DNA of 64,000 nucleotides from Smithellaceae bacterium. GTDB lineage: Bacteria > Desulfobacterota > Syntrophia > Syntrophales > Smithellaceae. The DNA is taken from assembly GCA_030690945.1 (NCBI GenBank), contig JAUYFM010000021.1, positions 1 to 64,000 of the forward strand. Direction: 5' to 3'. The position numbers and the translations under genes are program-made. Below the pieces are notes generated by a model, which saw nothing but the letters and a program-made list of their open reading frames with translations, was not told the DNA's origin and did no database searches. Of the stretch, positions 1 through 6,260 are shown one piece after another (positions within the stretch are counted from its first letter, which is position 1; the number at the start of each line of letters is the position of its first letter).

Positions 1-65
1 TTTGAGCACTCCTTCTCCTCCTGCATTTTTCATGGTCGGTAAATTACCAACTTCTTTAGCAGGAT

Positions 66-353
66 TTGTCCGGCTCAGGGTGGTCAATGTTCGGTTATCA
101 CTACCTCCCAATACTGATCAATTTTCGGTTATCACAACTACAACTGGATGCGGCGCCGGTCGGAGGCAGCAATCAAACGCTGGTTGTCACGGCGCAGGGG
201 AAACGAATTAAGGTGGAGGATTACGTTGTCTCTGAGCAACAGGTCTCGGCAAAGGTAATGTATGCAGCTGTGCAGGCGCTGGTTCCAAGGGATATTTGGG
301 AGCGGTTGAAGGCGAGGCGTCAACAGTACATGCAAGAGCAGCGGCACAGATAG
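66..353 (+). CDS. Hypothetical cassette ORF, possibly a 3' remnant
   Basis: An open frame of 95 codons just before the first attC. Its first third runs through the 20-bp repeats, so that part is probably not native coding sequence. The C-terminal part (ending RRQQYMQEQRHR) is charged and helical-looking and was not recognised. It may be the tail of a cassette gene truncated by an IS insertion. The stop lies 23 bp before the R'' box of attC1, a normal position for a cassette gene. Confidence 0.3.
   Translation: MSGSGWSMFGYHYLPILINFRLSQLQLDAAPVGGSNQTLVVTAQGKRIKVEDYVVSEQQVSAKVMYAAVQALVPRDIWERLKARRQQYMQEQRHR
82..135. repeat. Tandem 20-bp repeats, possible IS21-type end
   Basis: Two 20-bp units spaced 34 bp apart differ at two positions and share the core TTCGGTTATCAC. 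Multiple subterminal repeats of this style occur at the ends of IS21-family elements. No transposase is visible here, so a leftover IS end at the edge of the first cassette is only an inference. Confidence 0.35.
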
Positions 354-375
354 GATACAGCCGTTAAACGGTGCA

Positions 376-431
376 GGCTAACAAGAGCAATACGGCCGAC
401 CGCTACGCTCCGGCTGATTTCTTCGTTGTAC
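376..431 (+). repeat. attC site 1
   Basis: R'' GGCTAAC and R' GTTGTAC bracket a 56-bp imperfect palindrome with CGGCCGACCGCTACGCTCCG at its centre. It closes the first, partly visible cassette. Confidence 0.85.
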
Positions 432-449
432 CAATACCAAGGTCTCTAT

Positions 450-914
450 ATGAAAGAATTTACCATTTTAAAAGCAAACGAAGATGACCTCCCCACCATC
501 CTCGATGTCCAGAAGAAAGCATTCCTGGAGGTGGTTAAAAAGTTTAATTTGAAATCTCTTCCAGCGCTGGAGCAGTCGCTGGAAAGTCTAACCATTGATT
601 TTTCCAAAGGCATGATTCTGAAAGTGGCTATCGGAAATACCATCGTGGGCTCAGTGCGAGCATATAAAAATAACGATACCTGCCATATCGAGAGGCTAGT
701 GGTTCTTCCAGAATATCAAAACCGGGGCATCGGCAAAGCACTAATGAATGAAATTGAAACTAGGCATACAAACATCATTAGGCGATATGAACTCTTTACC
801 GGTTCTCGTGATTCCAGAAACCTACATTTTTATGATCAACTGGGCTACAAATCTTATAAAACTGAAAAACTTAACGATGAAGTTACTTTTGTATTCATGG
901 AAAAAAGTGTTTAG
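450..914 (+). CDS. GNAT family N-acetyltransferase
   Basis: A 154-aa protein with the GNAT fold. The acetyl-CoA-binding motif A is visible as VLPEYQNRGIGKALMNEIE (R/Q-x-x-G-x-G/A type), followed by a C-terminal strand with NLHFYDQLGYK, typical of the family. It would transfer an acetyl group from acetyl-CoA to an amine; the substrate cannot be read from sequence. The ATG at 450 is chosen over the TTG at 426, because 426 lies inside the R' box of attC1. It is the only gene of its cassette, whose ends GTTGTAC and GTACAAC match perfectly. Acetyltransferases are common integron cargo. Confidence 0.85.
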   Translation: MKEFTILKANEDDLPTILDVQKKAFLEVVKKFNLKSLPALEQSLESLTIDFSKGMILKVAIGNTIVGSVRAYKNNDTCHIERLVVLPEYQNRGIGKALMNEIETRHTNIIRRYELFTGSRDSRNLHFYDQLGYKSYKTEKLNDEVTFVFMEKSV

Positions 915-952
915 GAGAAAAGGGCTTTTTCTAGTTTTAAATTATAGTGAAG

Positions 953-1017
953 GTACAACCAGTCGCTCCACCCGATCGCAGCCCGCTGGGCTGCTCCGGG
1001 TGAGCTTTTCGTTGGGC
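953..1017 (+). repeat. attC site 2
   Basis: R'' GTACAAC and R' GTTGGGC; 65-bp class with a GC-rich apex (GCAGCCCGCTGGGCTGC). R'' is the exact reverse complement of the 5' end of the acetyltransferase cassette at 425. Confidence 0.9.
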
Positions 1018-1058
1018 TGCATTACGTGAAAGCTGCGTAAGAAAAATAGAGGCAACGC

Positions 1059-1202
1059 ATGACATCAAAAATTGTTAAACATGGGCATGGAACGCCTAAC
1101 CCGATAATTATGAGGGAAGAAGAATTGATGTTGGCTCAGGTAGATAAAGTACTGGCATCGACATCTAACTCGCAAACGATAGGTAGAAATGGAGAAATCT
1201 AA
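1059..1202 (+). CDS. Small hypothetical protein (47 aa)
   Basis: Below the ORF-track cut-off. The ATG at 1059 is preceded by AGAGG at suitable spacing, and the frame ends at a TAA overlapping the start of the next gene by 14 nt. That coupling supports translation. The product (MTSKIVKHGHGT start) is hydrophilic and not recognised. Position and overlap suggest it forms a two-gene unit with the DUF1737-like gene behind it. Confidence 0.5.
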   Translation: MTSKIVKHGHGTPNPIIMREEELMLAQVDKVLASTSNSQTIGRNGEI

Positions 1203-1425
1203 GTTGAATTACAAAATCATTACCTTTATTGGTGAAGAAAATAGCCAAAATAACAATGCTTTTGAGAAACTTGAAAATATGGTAAATGTTTATTTAAATG
1301 AAGGGTGGAGAACGGTCGGGGGAATTTCAGTGTCTTCTGTACTAGGTCCTAAAACCGCTGGTTCAACAAAAGACACATGGTTTACACGAGCAGCGCAGGC
1401 CATCGTGTTTGAAACAGACGAATAA
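1189..1425 (+). CDS. DUF1737-like small protein
   Basis: A 78-aa protein with the pattern of DUF1737-type proteins: an N-terminal KIITFIGEE-like strand, a helix with LENMVNVYLNEGW, then a GGISV strand and a C-terminal FTRAAQAIVFE strand. Its function is unknown. It overlaps the preceding 47-aa ORF by 14 nt. No attC separates it from hicBA, so both pairs ride in one composite cassette. Confidence 0.55.
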   Translation: MEKSKLNYKIITFIGEENSQNNNAFEKLENMVNVYLNEGWRTVGGISVSSVLGPKTAGSTKDTWFTRAAQAIVFETDE

Positions 1426-1448
1426 AATCTAAATATTGGGGAAATACT

Positions 1449-1670
1449 ATGCAAAAACAACTCACTGCAATTATTGAGCGCGAAGGTAACGGTTATGTTT
1501 CACTTTGTCCGGAACTCGATATTGCCAGTCAAGGCAATACTATCGAGGAAGCCCGTGTAAACCTTAAGGAAGCTCTAGAACTTTTTTTTGAAGCAGCCTC
1601 ACCGGCGGAAATTCAAACAAGATTACATGCGGAAGTATATGTAACACAGGTGGAGGTTGCCGTTGGGTAA
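1449..1670 (+). CDS. hicB: HicB-type antitoxin
   Basis: A 73-aa protein with the partial RNase H-like HicB fold: an N-terminal LTAIIEREGNGYVSLCPELD strand-turn-strand, then TIEEARVNLKEALELFFE. It lacks a separate C-terminal DNA-binding domain, as is usual for short HicB proteins. It should bind and neutralise the HicA product of the next gene, whose TTG start lies 8 nt inside this frame. The RBS is GGGGA. The antitoxin-first order differs from the hicA-first order of the E. coli locus but is common in cassettes. Confidence 0.85.
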   Translation: MQKQLTAIIEREGNGYVSLCPELDIASQGNTIEEARVNLKEALELFFEAASPAEIQTRLHAEVYVTQVEVAVG

Positions 1671-1884
1671 GCTTCGCGTTCTTTCTGGAAAGCAAGTATG
1701 CAGCATCCTTTCCCTGCATGGATTTGTAGAAGTGCGCCAACGGGGCAGCCACATTGTCATGCAAAAACATCTTCCTGACACAACGATCACCATACCAGTT
1801 CCTAATCATTCTGAACTCCGAATAGGGACACTACAATCCATCATTCGCCAATCTGGTGTTTCAAAAAGTGAATTTGAATCTTAA
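1663..1884 (+). CDS. hicA: HicA-type toxin (mRNA interferase)
   Basis: A 73-aa protein with a double-stranded-RNA-binding-like HicA fold. The catalytic histidine sits in RQRGSHIVM, preceded by GKLRVLSGKQVCSIL. The family cleaves mRNA and tmRNA ribosome-independently. The TTG at 1663 is preferred over the tracked 1657 because GGAGG lies 6 nt upstream and the product then begins GKLRVLSG, as in relatives. Overlap with hicB gives translational coupling. The stop is immediately followed by the R'' box of attC3. Confidence 0.85.
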   Translation: MGKLRVLSGKQVCSILSLHGFVEVRQRGSHIVMQKHLPDTTITIPVPNHSELRIGTLQSIIRQSGVSKSEFES

Positions 1885-1940
1885 TTCCAACAAAATCAAT
1901 CCAGCCGATCGCTGCGCTCCGGATGATTTTTTCGTTATGC
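1885..1940 (+). repeat. attC site 3
   Basis: R'' TTCCAAC, R' GTTATGC, 56-bp class with CAGCCGATCGCTGCGCTCCG. R'' matches the start of its cassette (GTTGGGC) at only five of seven positions, which suggests a composite or drifted cassette. Confidence 0.85.
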
Positions 1941-2010
1941 ATAAATATGACCATATATAAGCCCATACTATTATATTGCATTATATACATAAATCTGGCA
2001 TAGTAAACTC

Positions 2011-2298
2011 ATGATAAAAGTAACCTTTGAATGGGATGAGGCAAAGAATAAAGAAAATCAATCGAAGCATGGCGTTTCTTTTTCAATCGCGCAGCAGGCT
2101 TTTCTTGATCCTCGTCGTGTTATTGCGGAAGACATTACCCATAGCAACGAAGAAGATCGGCATTATTGCATGGGGTGTGTCGGTGAAGGTATCGTAACGG
2201 TCAGGTTTACGTATCGTGGTAACGTAATACGCATCTATGGTGCGGGCTATTGGAGGAAAGGAAGGAAAATCTATGAAGAGCAAAACAAAATATACTGA
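2011..2298 (+). CDS. brnT: BrnT-type toxin (RelE-fold ribonuclease)
   Basis: A 95-aa BrnT protein with the signature FEWDEAKNKENQSKHGVSF, then SNEEDRHYCMGCVGEGIVTVRFTYRGNVIRIYGAGYWRKGRKIYEE. The family is a type II ribonuclease toxin of RelE-like fold. It overlaps the antitoxin gene by 26 nt. There is no Shine-Dalgarno before the ATG. A TTGCAT-17-CATAGT promoter-like pair (1976/1999) would start transcription at about the ATG, so a leaderless mRNA is plausible. Confidence 0.87.
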   Translation: MIKVTFEWDEAKNKENQSKHGVSFSIAQQAFLDPRRVIAEDITHSNEEDRHYCMGCVGEGIVTVRFTYRGNVIRIYGAGYWRKGRKIYEEQNKIY

Positions 2299-2512
2299 AG
2301 AACCTATGGGGCATTTGAGAGTCGTTAAAGACTTTCTCCCGCCCCCAGACAAGTTAGTGCTAAAAGAAGATAACGTGAAGGTAACTATTTCCTTGAAGAA
2401 ATCCAGCATATCCTTCTTCAAAGAACAAGCAAAAACGCAAAAGACTTCATATCAGAGAATGATAAGAGAAGTAATAGATTGGTACGCTACCCATTATCAA
2501 AAAAGCGCATAA
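2273..2512 (+). CDS. brnA: BrnA-type antitoxin
   Basis: A 79-aa protein ending in a ribbon-helix-helix-like segment (NVKVTISLKKSSISFFKEQAK, then TSYQRMIREVIDWYATHY), consistent with BrnA antitoxins that bind BrnT and repress the operon. The ATG at 2273 has a GGAAGGA Shine-Dalgarno and is preferred over the earlier tracked start. Its stop codon TAA is part of the R'' box GCATAAC of attC4, so the integron site supplies the termination codon. Confidence 0.8.
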   Translation: MKSKTKYTEEPMGHLRVVKDFLPPPDKLVLKEDNVKVTISLKKSSISFFKEQAKTQKTSYQRMIREVIDWYATHYQKSA

Positions 2513-2571
2513 CCCGTCGCTCCACCGGATCGCAGCGCCTGGCGCTGCTCCCGGTGAGCTTGTCGTTCGGC
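2507..2571 (+). repeat. attC site 4
   Basis: R'' GCATAAC (exact complement of the cassette start GTTATGC at 1934) and R' GTTCGGC; 65-bp class with an apex of GCAGCGCCTGGCGCTGC. Confidence 0.9.
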
Positions 2572-2730
2572 CGCGCTGCGCGCGCCCGAACGGCGAGTTG
2601 CGCGGTCGCACTCGCCCGATTAGTCCGACCGCGCGCTGACTCGCGCGTTCGAACTAATCGTTCGAGCGCAAATCCCGTCGGCCTTGGTATGCAAGCATAC
2701 CAGCCCGCCGTGATTTCGCTCAACTCGCCG
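2566..2730 (+). mobile_element. ORF-less integron cassette, copy 1
   Basis: The 165 bp between two recombination points carry no plausible gene. Nearly all of it is a single long attC (2585-2736) with R'' CCCGAAC and outer arms AACGGCGAGTTG/CAACTCGCCGTT as a perfect inverted repeat, plus an internal hairpin GGTATGCAAGCATACC. A second copy at 4166-4330 is the same length and differs at about five positions. It may be an empty mobile spacer, or may encode a structured RNA. Confidence 0.8.
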
Positions 2731-2752
2731 TTATATGCACCAAAATAATATC

Positions 2753-2798
2753 TTTCAATTTTAGATAATGATGTGTATAATATAACGTAGCATACACA
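2753..2798 (+). promoter_or_regulatory. vapBC promoter and palindromic operator
   Basis: A consensus -10 TATAAT (2776-2781) with a weak -35 TTTCAA 17 bp upstream. An inverted repeat TGTGTAT/ATACACA (2772-2798) overlaps the -10, the expected position for autorepression by the VapB-VapC complex. Confidence 0.55.
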
Positions 2799-2811
2799 TA
2801 GGAGGCAAAAA

Positions 2812-3006
2812 ATGAGAACAAACGTAGTCATAAATGATAATCTGATGGCATCAGCCTTAAAGGTTTCCGGTTTCAGAACGAAAAAGGATGCCATAGAAGA
2901 GGGTTTGAAACTGTTGGTCCAAATGAATAGCCATAAAGAAATCAAGCAGTTTCGAGGAAAGCTGAAATGGTCCGGCAATCTTAATGAGATGAGGACAGAT
3001 AAATGA
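2812..3006 (+). CDS. vapB: VapB-type antitoxin
   Basis: A 64-aa antitoxin of the VapB family that pairs with PIN toxins: an N-terminal TNVVINDNLMASALKVSGF DNA-binding segment, KKDAIEEGLKLLV, and a C-terminal toxin-wrapping tail containing FRGKLKW. A strong AGGAGG Shine-Dalgarno precedes the ATG, and the stop overlaps the vapC start as ATGA. The cassette carries its own promoter, so expression does not depend on the distant integron promoter. Confidence 0.87.
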   Translation: MRTNVVINDNLMASALKVSGFRTKKDAIEEGLKLLVQMNSHKEIKQFRGKLKWSGNLNEMRTDK

Positions 3007-3398
3007 TTCTCGTTGATTCGTCCGTCTGGATCGACTACTTCAACGGTAATCAAACATCTCAAGCGGACTGGCTCGATTCTTCACTTGGAAATACACCAAT
3101 CGTAATTGGTAATCTTATTCTAACGGAAGTTCTCCAAGGATTCCAGAATGACAAAGATTTTAAGATAGCAAAGGATCTTCTTTTTAGAATTCCGTTCATG
3201 TCAATGGGGGAACAGACATTGGCGCTGGAAAGTGCTATGAATTATAGGCTTCTGAGGAGAAAAGGAGTTACCGTAAGGAAAACTATAGACGTTATTATTG
3301 GAACTTTCTGCATACGCAACCAGCTAACACTCTTACATTGTGACCGTGATTTTGATCCTATGGTCAAATATTTAGGTTTGAAAATAATCGATATATAA
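3003..3398 (+). CDS. vapC: VapC-type PIN-domain toxin
   Basis: A 131-aa PIN-domain ribonuclease. Acidic residues of the metal site are visible in ILVDSSVWIDYF (first Asp), LTEVLQGF (Glu), and near the C-terminus in TIDVIIGTFC and HCDRDFDPM. The family cleaves tRNA or rRNA sites. It is translationally coupled to vapB by a 4-nt overlap. The stop TAA is part of the R'' box ATATAAC of attC5. Confidence 0.9.
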   Translation: MILVDSSVWIDYFNGNQTSQADWLDSSLGNTPIVIGNLILTEVLQGFQNDKDFKIAKDLLFRIPFMSMGEQTLALESAMNYRLLRRKGVTVRKTIDVIIGTFCIRNQLTLLHCDRDFDPMVKYLGLKIIDI

Positions 3399-3448
3399 CA
3401 AAGGTAATACAGCCGATCGCTACGCTCCGGGTGATTTCGTCGTTGGGC
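3393..3448 (+). repeat. attC site 5
   Basis: R'' ATATAAC (exact complement of the cassette start GTTATAT at 2730), R' GTTGGGC, 56-bp class. Confidence 0.9.
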
Positions 3449-3471
3449 ATCACAGTTCATCTAAGAATCTA

Positions 3472-3500
3472 TTGACAAAGTGTAGCCAATGGGCTACGAT
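3472..3500 (+). promoter_or_regulatory. higBA promoter with spacer palindrome
   Basis: TTGACA (3472-3477), a 17-bp spacer and TACGAT (3495-3500). The spacer holds the inverted repeat GTAGCC/GGCTAC, a likely autoregulatory operator. Transcription would start at about 3507, the ATG of higB, giving a leaderless message. Confidence 0.65.
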
Positions 3501-3506
3501 CATCCT

Positions 3507-3797
3507 ATGATTGAAATTCGAAAAACCGAAATATTCGCCATGTGGATTGATGGTCTGCAAGATATTCGTGGGCGTGCGCGTATTCAGGCAAGAATCGAGA
3601 GACTGGCTATGGGCAATTCTGGAGATGTTAAGCCTGTAGGTGAAGGAGTTTCGGAAATGCGCATTGATCATGGTCCCGGCTATCGGGTTTATTATATTCA
3701 GCGTGAGCGCACAATGATAATCCTGCTGGCTGGTGGAGACAAAAGTACACAGGCAAAAGACATTAAAACTGCACTTCGCTTAGCAAGAAATTTATAG
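3507..3797 (+). CDS. higB: HigB/RelE-type toxin
   Basis: A 96-aa protein of the RelE/HigB 'addiction module killer' group: IRKTEIFAMWIDGLQD start, RARIQARIERL helix, GVSEMRIDHGPGYRVYY strand pair, and a C-terminal GGDKSTQAKDIKTALRLA. The family cleaves mRNA at the ribosome. The tracked start at 3489 lies inside the promoter spacer, so the ATG at 3507 is used; it has no Shine-Dalgarno and coincides with the predicted transcript start. This is a toxin-first operon, with the antitoxin 9 nt downstream. Confidence 0.87.
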   Translation: MIEIRKTEIFAMWIDGLQDIRGRARIQARIERLAMGNSGDVKPVGEGVSEMRIDHGPGYRVYYIQRERTMIILLAGGDKSTQAKDIKTALRLARNL

Positions 3798-3806
3798 GAG
3801 TTAATT

Positions 3807-4157
3807 ATGGCAAGAACAGTTACCACAAAATATGATGTATCCGAGCACCTTCGTACACCTCAAGAAATGGCGGCTTATTTGGAAATGTGCATTGAGGAAT
3901 CAAACGGTGATGCAGCGTTTATTGCAAAGGCATTGGGAGACATTGCAAAAGCTAAAGGTATGTCGCAAGTTGCACGAGATGCCGGGTTGTCACGTGAAAG
4001 CTTATATAAAGCTCTATCCGGTGAAAGGAGTCCGGGATTCGATACTATTCTTAAAGTAATTAGCGCTCTGGGGATAACGCTTCATGCAGAGGCCACCCGC
4101 TCAACAAAATCAACAGCCCAACAAAAGCAATCCAGCCGATCGCTACGCTCCGGCTGA
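3807..4157 (+). CDS. higA: HigA-type antitoxin (HTH)
   Basis: A 116-aa addiction-module antidote protein. The helix-turn-helix is visible as MSQVARDAGLSRESLYKALS, followed by PGFDTILKVISALG. A good AGGAG precedes the ATG. The last residues (from about AQQKQSSRSLRSG) and the TGA stop are encoded inside attC6, so the protein tail depends on the recombination site rather than on the ancestral gene. Confidence 0.87.
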   Translation: MARTVTTKYDVSEHLRTPQEMAAYLEMCIEESNGDAAFIAKALGDIAKAKGMSQVARDAGLSRESLYKALSGERSPGFDTILKVISALGITLHAEATRSTKSTAQQKQSSRSLRSG

Positions 4158-4171
4158 TTTTTTCGTTCGGC
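4116..4171 (+). repeat. attC site 6
   Basis: R'' GCCCAAC (exact complement of the cassette start GTTGGGC at 3442), R' GTTCGGC, 56-bp class with CAGCCG/CGGCTG arms. It overlaps the 3' end of higA. Confidence 0.9.
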
Positions 4172-4330
4172 CGCGCTGCGCGCGCCCGAACGGCGAGTTG
4201 CGCGCGCTGACTCGCCCGATTAGTCCGACCGCGCGCTGACTCGCGCGTTCGAACAAATCGTTCGAGCGCAAATCCCGTCGGCCTTGGTATGCAAGCATAC
4301 CAGCCCGCCGTGATTTCGCTCAACTCGCCG
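4166..4330 (+). mobile_element. ORF-less integron cassette, copy 2
   Basis: Same 165-bp length as 2566-2730, with about five substitutions clustered mainly in one 5-bp patch near the 5' side. Its long attC runs 4185-4336 and ends GTTACGG. It follows a different attC class (56 bp) than copy 1 does (65 bp), so it was inserted as a unit rather than copied with its neighbour. Confidence 0.8.
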
Positions 4331-4375
4331 TTACGGCGTAAAATTATCAATACATCAGAAACATAAAGAAAGATA

Positions 4376-5173
4376 ATGATGGAAAAAACGATATTTAAAA
4401 TTAAACAAATGGATTGTCCTTCAGAAGAAAACTTAATTCGATTGAAATTAGACGGAATCCTCGGCATTGAAAAGCTTGATTTTGACATTCCCCATCGACT
4501 ACTTACGGTCCATCACAGCGGTCATATTGAAGAAATTGAAAATAGCGTGCTTGAACTAAAATTAGGAGGGAAAAAGATATCCTCCGAACACTCTAGCCCA
4601 ATAGACCTTCAAAAAGATACGATTCAAAAGAAGTTGCTATGGGCTGTGCTTGCCATAAACTTCGCGTTTTTTCTGATTGAAATGGCGACAGGATTGATTT
4701 CAAAATCAATGGGACTTGTTGCGGATAGTCTGGATATGCTTGCGGACTCATTCGTTTACGGGATAAGCTTATTTGCAGTTGGCGGAACAATCATTTTAAA
4801 AAACAAAATAGCAAAAGTTGCGGGTTACTTTCAAATTACGCTTGCAGTTGTCGGCATTGCTGAAGTCTTGAGACGATTTTTCGGAACAGAGAAATTACCG
4901 GATTTTTCAACGATGGTTTTTGTTTCTATTTTAGCCCTGATTGCAAACGGTATTTGTTTGTATTTGCTTCAAAAGACAAAAGGCAAAGAAGAAGCACACA
5001 TCAAAGCAAGTTTGATTTTTACTTCAAATGATGTGATTATCAATTTGGGAGTTATTGCAGCAGGTTTCCTGGTTAACTTATTAAACTCTAATAAACCCGA
5101 TTTGATCATAGGAACAATTGTTTTTATAATAGTTATCCGAGGTGCAATACGGATACTAAAAATAGGCAAATAA
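4376..5173 (+). CDS. CDF-like cation transporter with N-terminal HMA-like domain
   Basis: A 265-aa membrane protein. Residues 1-70 look like a heavy-metal-associated domain with the motif MDCPSEEN. Four to six membrane segments follow, carrying the CDF metal-site pattern ADSLDMLADSFVYGISL and a second acidic/asparagine site TSNDVIINLGV. The family exports divalent metals by proton antiport. No C-terminal cytoplasmic domain is present. ATG at 4376 or 4379, with a weak RBS. This is the largest transport gene of the array. The cassette start GTTACGG and its R'' CCATAAC agree at six of seven bases. Confidence 0.85.
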   Translation: MMEKTIFKIKQMDCPSEENLIRLKLDGILGIEKLDFDIPHRLLTVHHSGHIEEIENSVLELKLGGKKISSEHSSPIDLQKDTIQKKLLWAVLAINFAFFLIEMATGLISKSMGLVADSLDMLADSFVYGISLFAVGGTIILKNKIAKVAGYFQITLAVVGIAEVLRRFFGTEKLPDFSTMVFVSILALIANGICLYLLQKTKGKEEAHIKASLIFTSNDVIINLGVIAAGFLVNLLNSNKPDLIIGTIVFIIVIRGAIRILKIGK

Positions 5174-5181
5174 AAGGGACA

Positions 5182-5245
5182 CCATAACAAAAGCAATCCA
5201 CCCGACCCGGGCACCCGATCGCTACGCTTTCAGGTCAGGTTCCTC
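5182..5245 (+). repeat. Degenerate attC site 8
   Basis: R'' CCATAAC and the core CCCGATCGCTACGCT are present, but the 3' arm is disturbed. The best R' candidate is GTTCCTC at 5239. Probably a damaged site. Confidence 0.5.
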
Positions 5246-5262
5246 TTGGTAGATATTGCATC

Positions 5263-5392
5263 CTAGTGTCTCGTCAATCAAGAAATGTCATTTCGACCCC
5301 CATTCTGGGGGCAAGACCGCAGGGAGAAATCTAAGATTTCTCAGTCGTTATGACTCCTTCGAAATGACAGAGTATCGTTGACAGGACACTAG
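5263..5392. mobile_element. MITE-like element with CTAGTGTC ends
   Basis: A 130-bp non-coding element with outer inverted repeats CTAGTGTC/GACACTAG (extended match over about 16 bp) and a nested pair TGTCATTTCGAC/TTCGAAATGACA. The interior GCAGGGAGAAATCT and AGATTTCTCAGTCG matches the palindromic element at 62114-62244. It sits inside a cassette that has no recognisable gene. Confidence 0.65.
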
Positions 5393-5473
5393 TAAAATAT
5401 CAAAGTGGCATCGAAGACTGGTATTTCGTATTTGACGTAAAATAGAATATTTTGCACACAGCAAAAACATTTT

Positions 5474-5537
5474 TTATAACAAGACGCTACACCGGATCGG
5501 CGCGCACGCGCGCCTCCCGGTGAGCTTTTCGTTACCC
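5474..5537 (+). repeat. attC site 9
   Basis: R'' TTATAAC, R' GTTACCC, about 64 bp with a GC apex (GGCGCGCACGCGCGCC). R'' does not match the presumed cassette start at 5239, consistent with a rearranged, MITE-invaded cassette. The 5246-5473 stretch holds no gene besides the MITE. Confidence 0.85.
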
Positions 5538-5568
5538 GTAAAAGATAGGAATAATATTTCCATTAATT

Positions 5569-5605
5569 TTGACAAAAGCATCTATTGGTGGTACGGGTAA
5601 CAATA
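5569..5605 (+). promoter_or_regulatory. Possible phd/parE promoter region
   Basis: A consensus TTGACA at 5569-5574; no good -10 at 17 bp (TACGGG). The inverted repeat TATTG/CAATA (5583-5605) could be the Phd operator. TACGGGTAAC here is also the reverse complement of the R' end at 5531. Confidence 0.35.
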
Positions 5606-5623
5606 CAATAGGAGGTACAACCA

Positions 5624-5905
5624 ATGCCAAATGCACCAAAAATCATACCCATTTCCGACCTTAGGCAAAATGCCAGCGATGTAGTGAAGAGTGTTTCATC
5701 TTCAAGGGAACCGGTTTTTATTACACAGCGTGGAAGAGCGGCTGCTGTACTGGTAAGCATGGAAGTCTATAAAAACACACAGCATGAAATGGATATTTTA
5801 CATTTACTAGCCAGAGGCGAGAAAGAAATAGCGGCGGGAACTGGTTATGAACTTAACGATGTGCTAAGAGAGGCAGACCTTTATCTTGGGGCTGCAAAAC
5901 CTTGA
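5624..5905 (+). CDS. Phd/YefM-family antitoxin
   Basis: A 93-aa antitoxin: an N-terminal Phd/YefM DNA-binding domain (IIPISDLRQNASDVVKSV, then EPVFITQRGRAAAVLVSMEVY) and a C-terminal toxin-binding tail. It represses its own operon with the partner toxin. A strong AGGAGG Shine-Dalgarno is present. The stop codon overlaps the TTG start of the toxin gene. The cassette begins GTTACCC, and its own R'' downstream is GGGTAAC. Confidence 0.88.
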   Translation: MPNAPKIIPISDLRQNASDVVKSVSSSREPVFITQRGRAAAVLVSMEVYKNTQHEMDILHLLARGEKEIAAGTGYELNDVLREADLYLGAAKP

Positions 5906-6192
5906 GAATATTATTTACGCCTACAGGCCGCCGCCAATTTCTTGAAGCCATTGCGTATATACACAGAGACAAGCCTTCTGCTGCATTATCTTTTTGCCAA
6001 AAAGCGGAGAAATCTCTATCTCGGCTCAAGAAGTTTCCTGAGTCGGGAAGGCCGCTGCCAGAGTTTCCAGAACTTCTTTTTCGTGAAGTCATTGTAAAGC
6101 CCTATCGTTTTTTCTATAAGGTTAAGGATAACGATGTATGGGTAGTTGCGGTATGGCATGGTGCTCAGTTGCCTGATGAACCAGCAAATTAA
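5902..6192 (+). CDS. ParE/RelE-superfamily toxin
   Basis: A 96-aa protein with the ParE-like pattern: FTPTGRRQFLEAIAYI helix, SLSRLKKFPESGRPLPEFPE, FREVIVKPYRFFYKV strands and WVVAVWHGAQLP at the end. ParE members poison gyrase and RelE members cleave mRNA; the LPEFPE-type segment is commoner in ParE-like proteins, but the target is not decidable here. It starts with TTG overlapping the antitoxin stop, so translation is coupled. Confidence 0.85.
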   Translation: MRILFTPTGRRQFLEAIAYIHRDKPSAALSFCQKAEKSLSRLKKFPESGRPLPEFPELLFREVIVKPYRFFYKVKDNDVWVVAVWHGAQLPDEPAN

Positions 6193-6193
6193 T

Positions 6194-6225
6194 GGGTAAC
6201 CAGTCGCTAGAGCCTTTCGTTCGGC
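6194..6225 (+). repeat. Shortened attC site 10
   Basis: Only 32 bp: GGGTAACCAGTCGCTAGAG followed by CCTTTCGTTCGGC. The outer boxes are intact (R'' matches the cassette start GTTACCC exactly), but the central stem present in the 56- and 65-bp sites is deleted. It may be unable to fold as a recombination substrate. Confidence 0.7.
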
Positions 6226-6260
6226 ACAATAACAAACCAAACAATTAGGAGGAACAGACG

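Noticed and set aside
2487-4488. Minus-strand ORFs 2487-3062 and 4060-4488 sharing the peptide GELSEITAGWYACIPRPTG
   Set aside because: The shared peptide is just the translation of the duplicated ORF-less cassette; there is no start signal, and the frames run into unrelated neighbouring cassettes.
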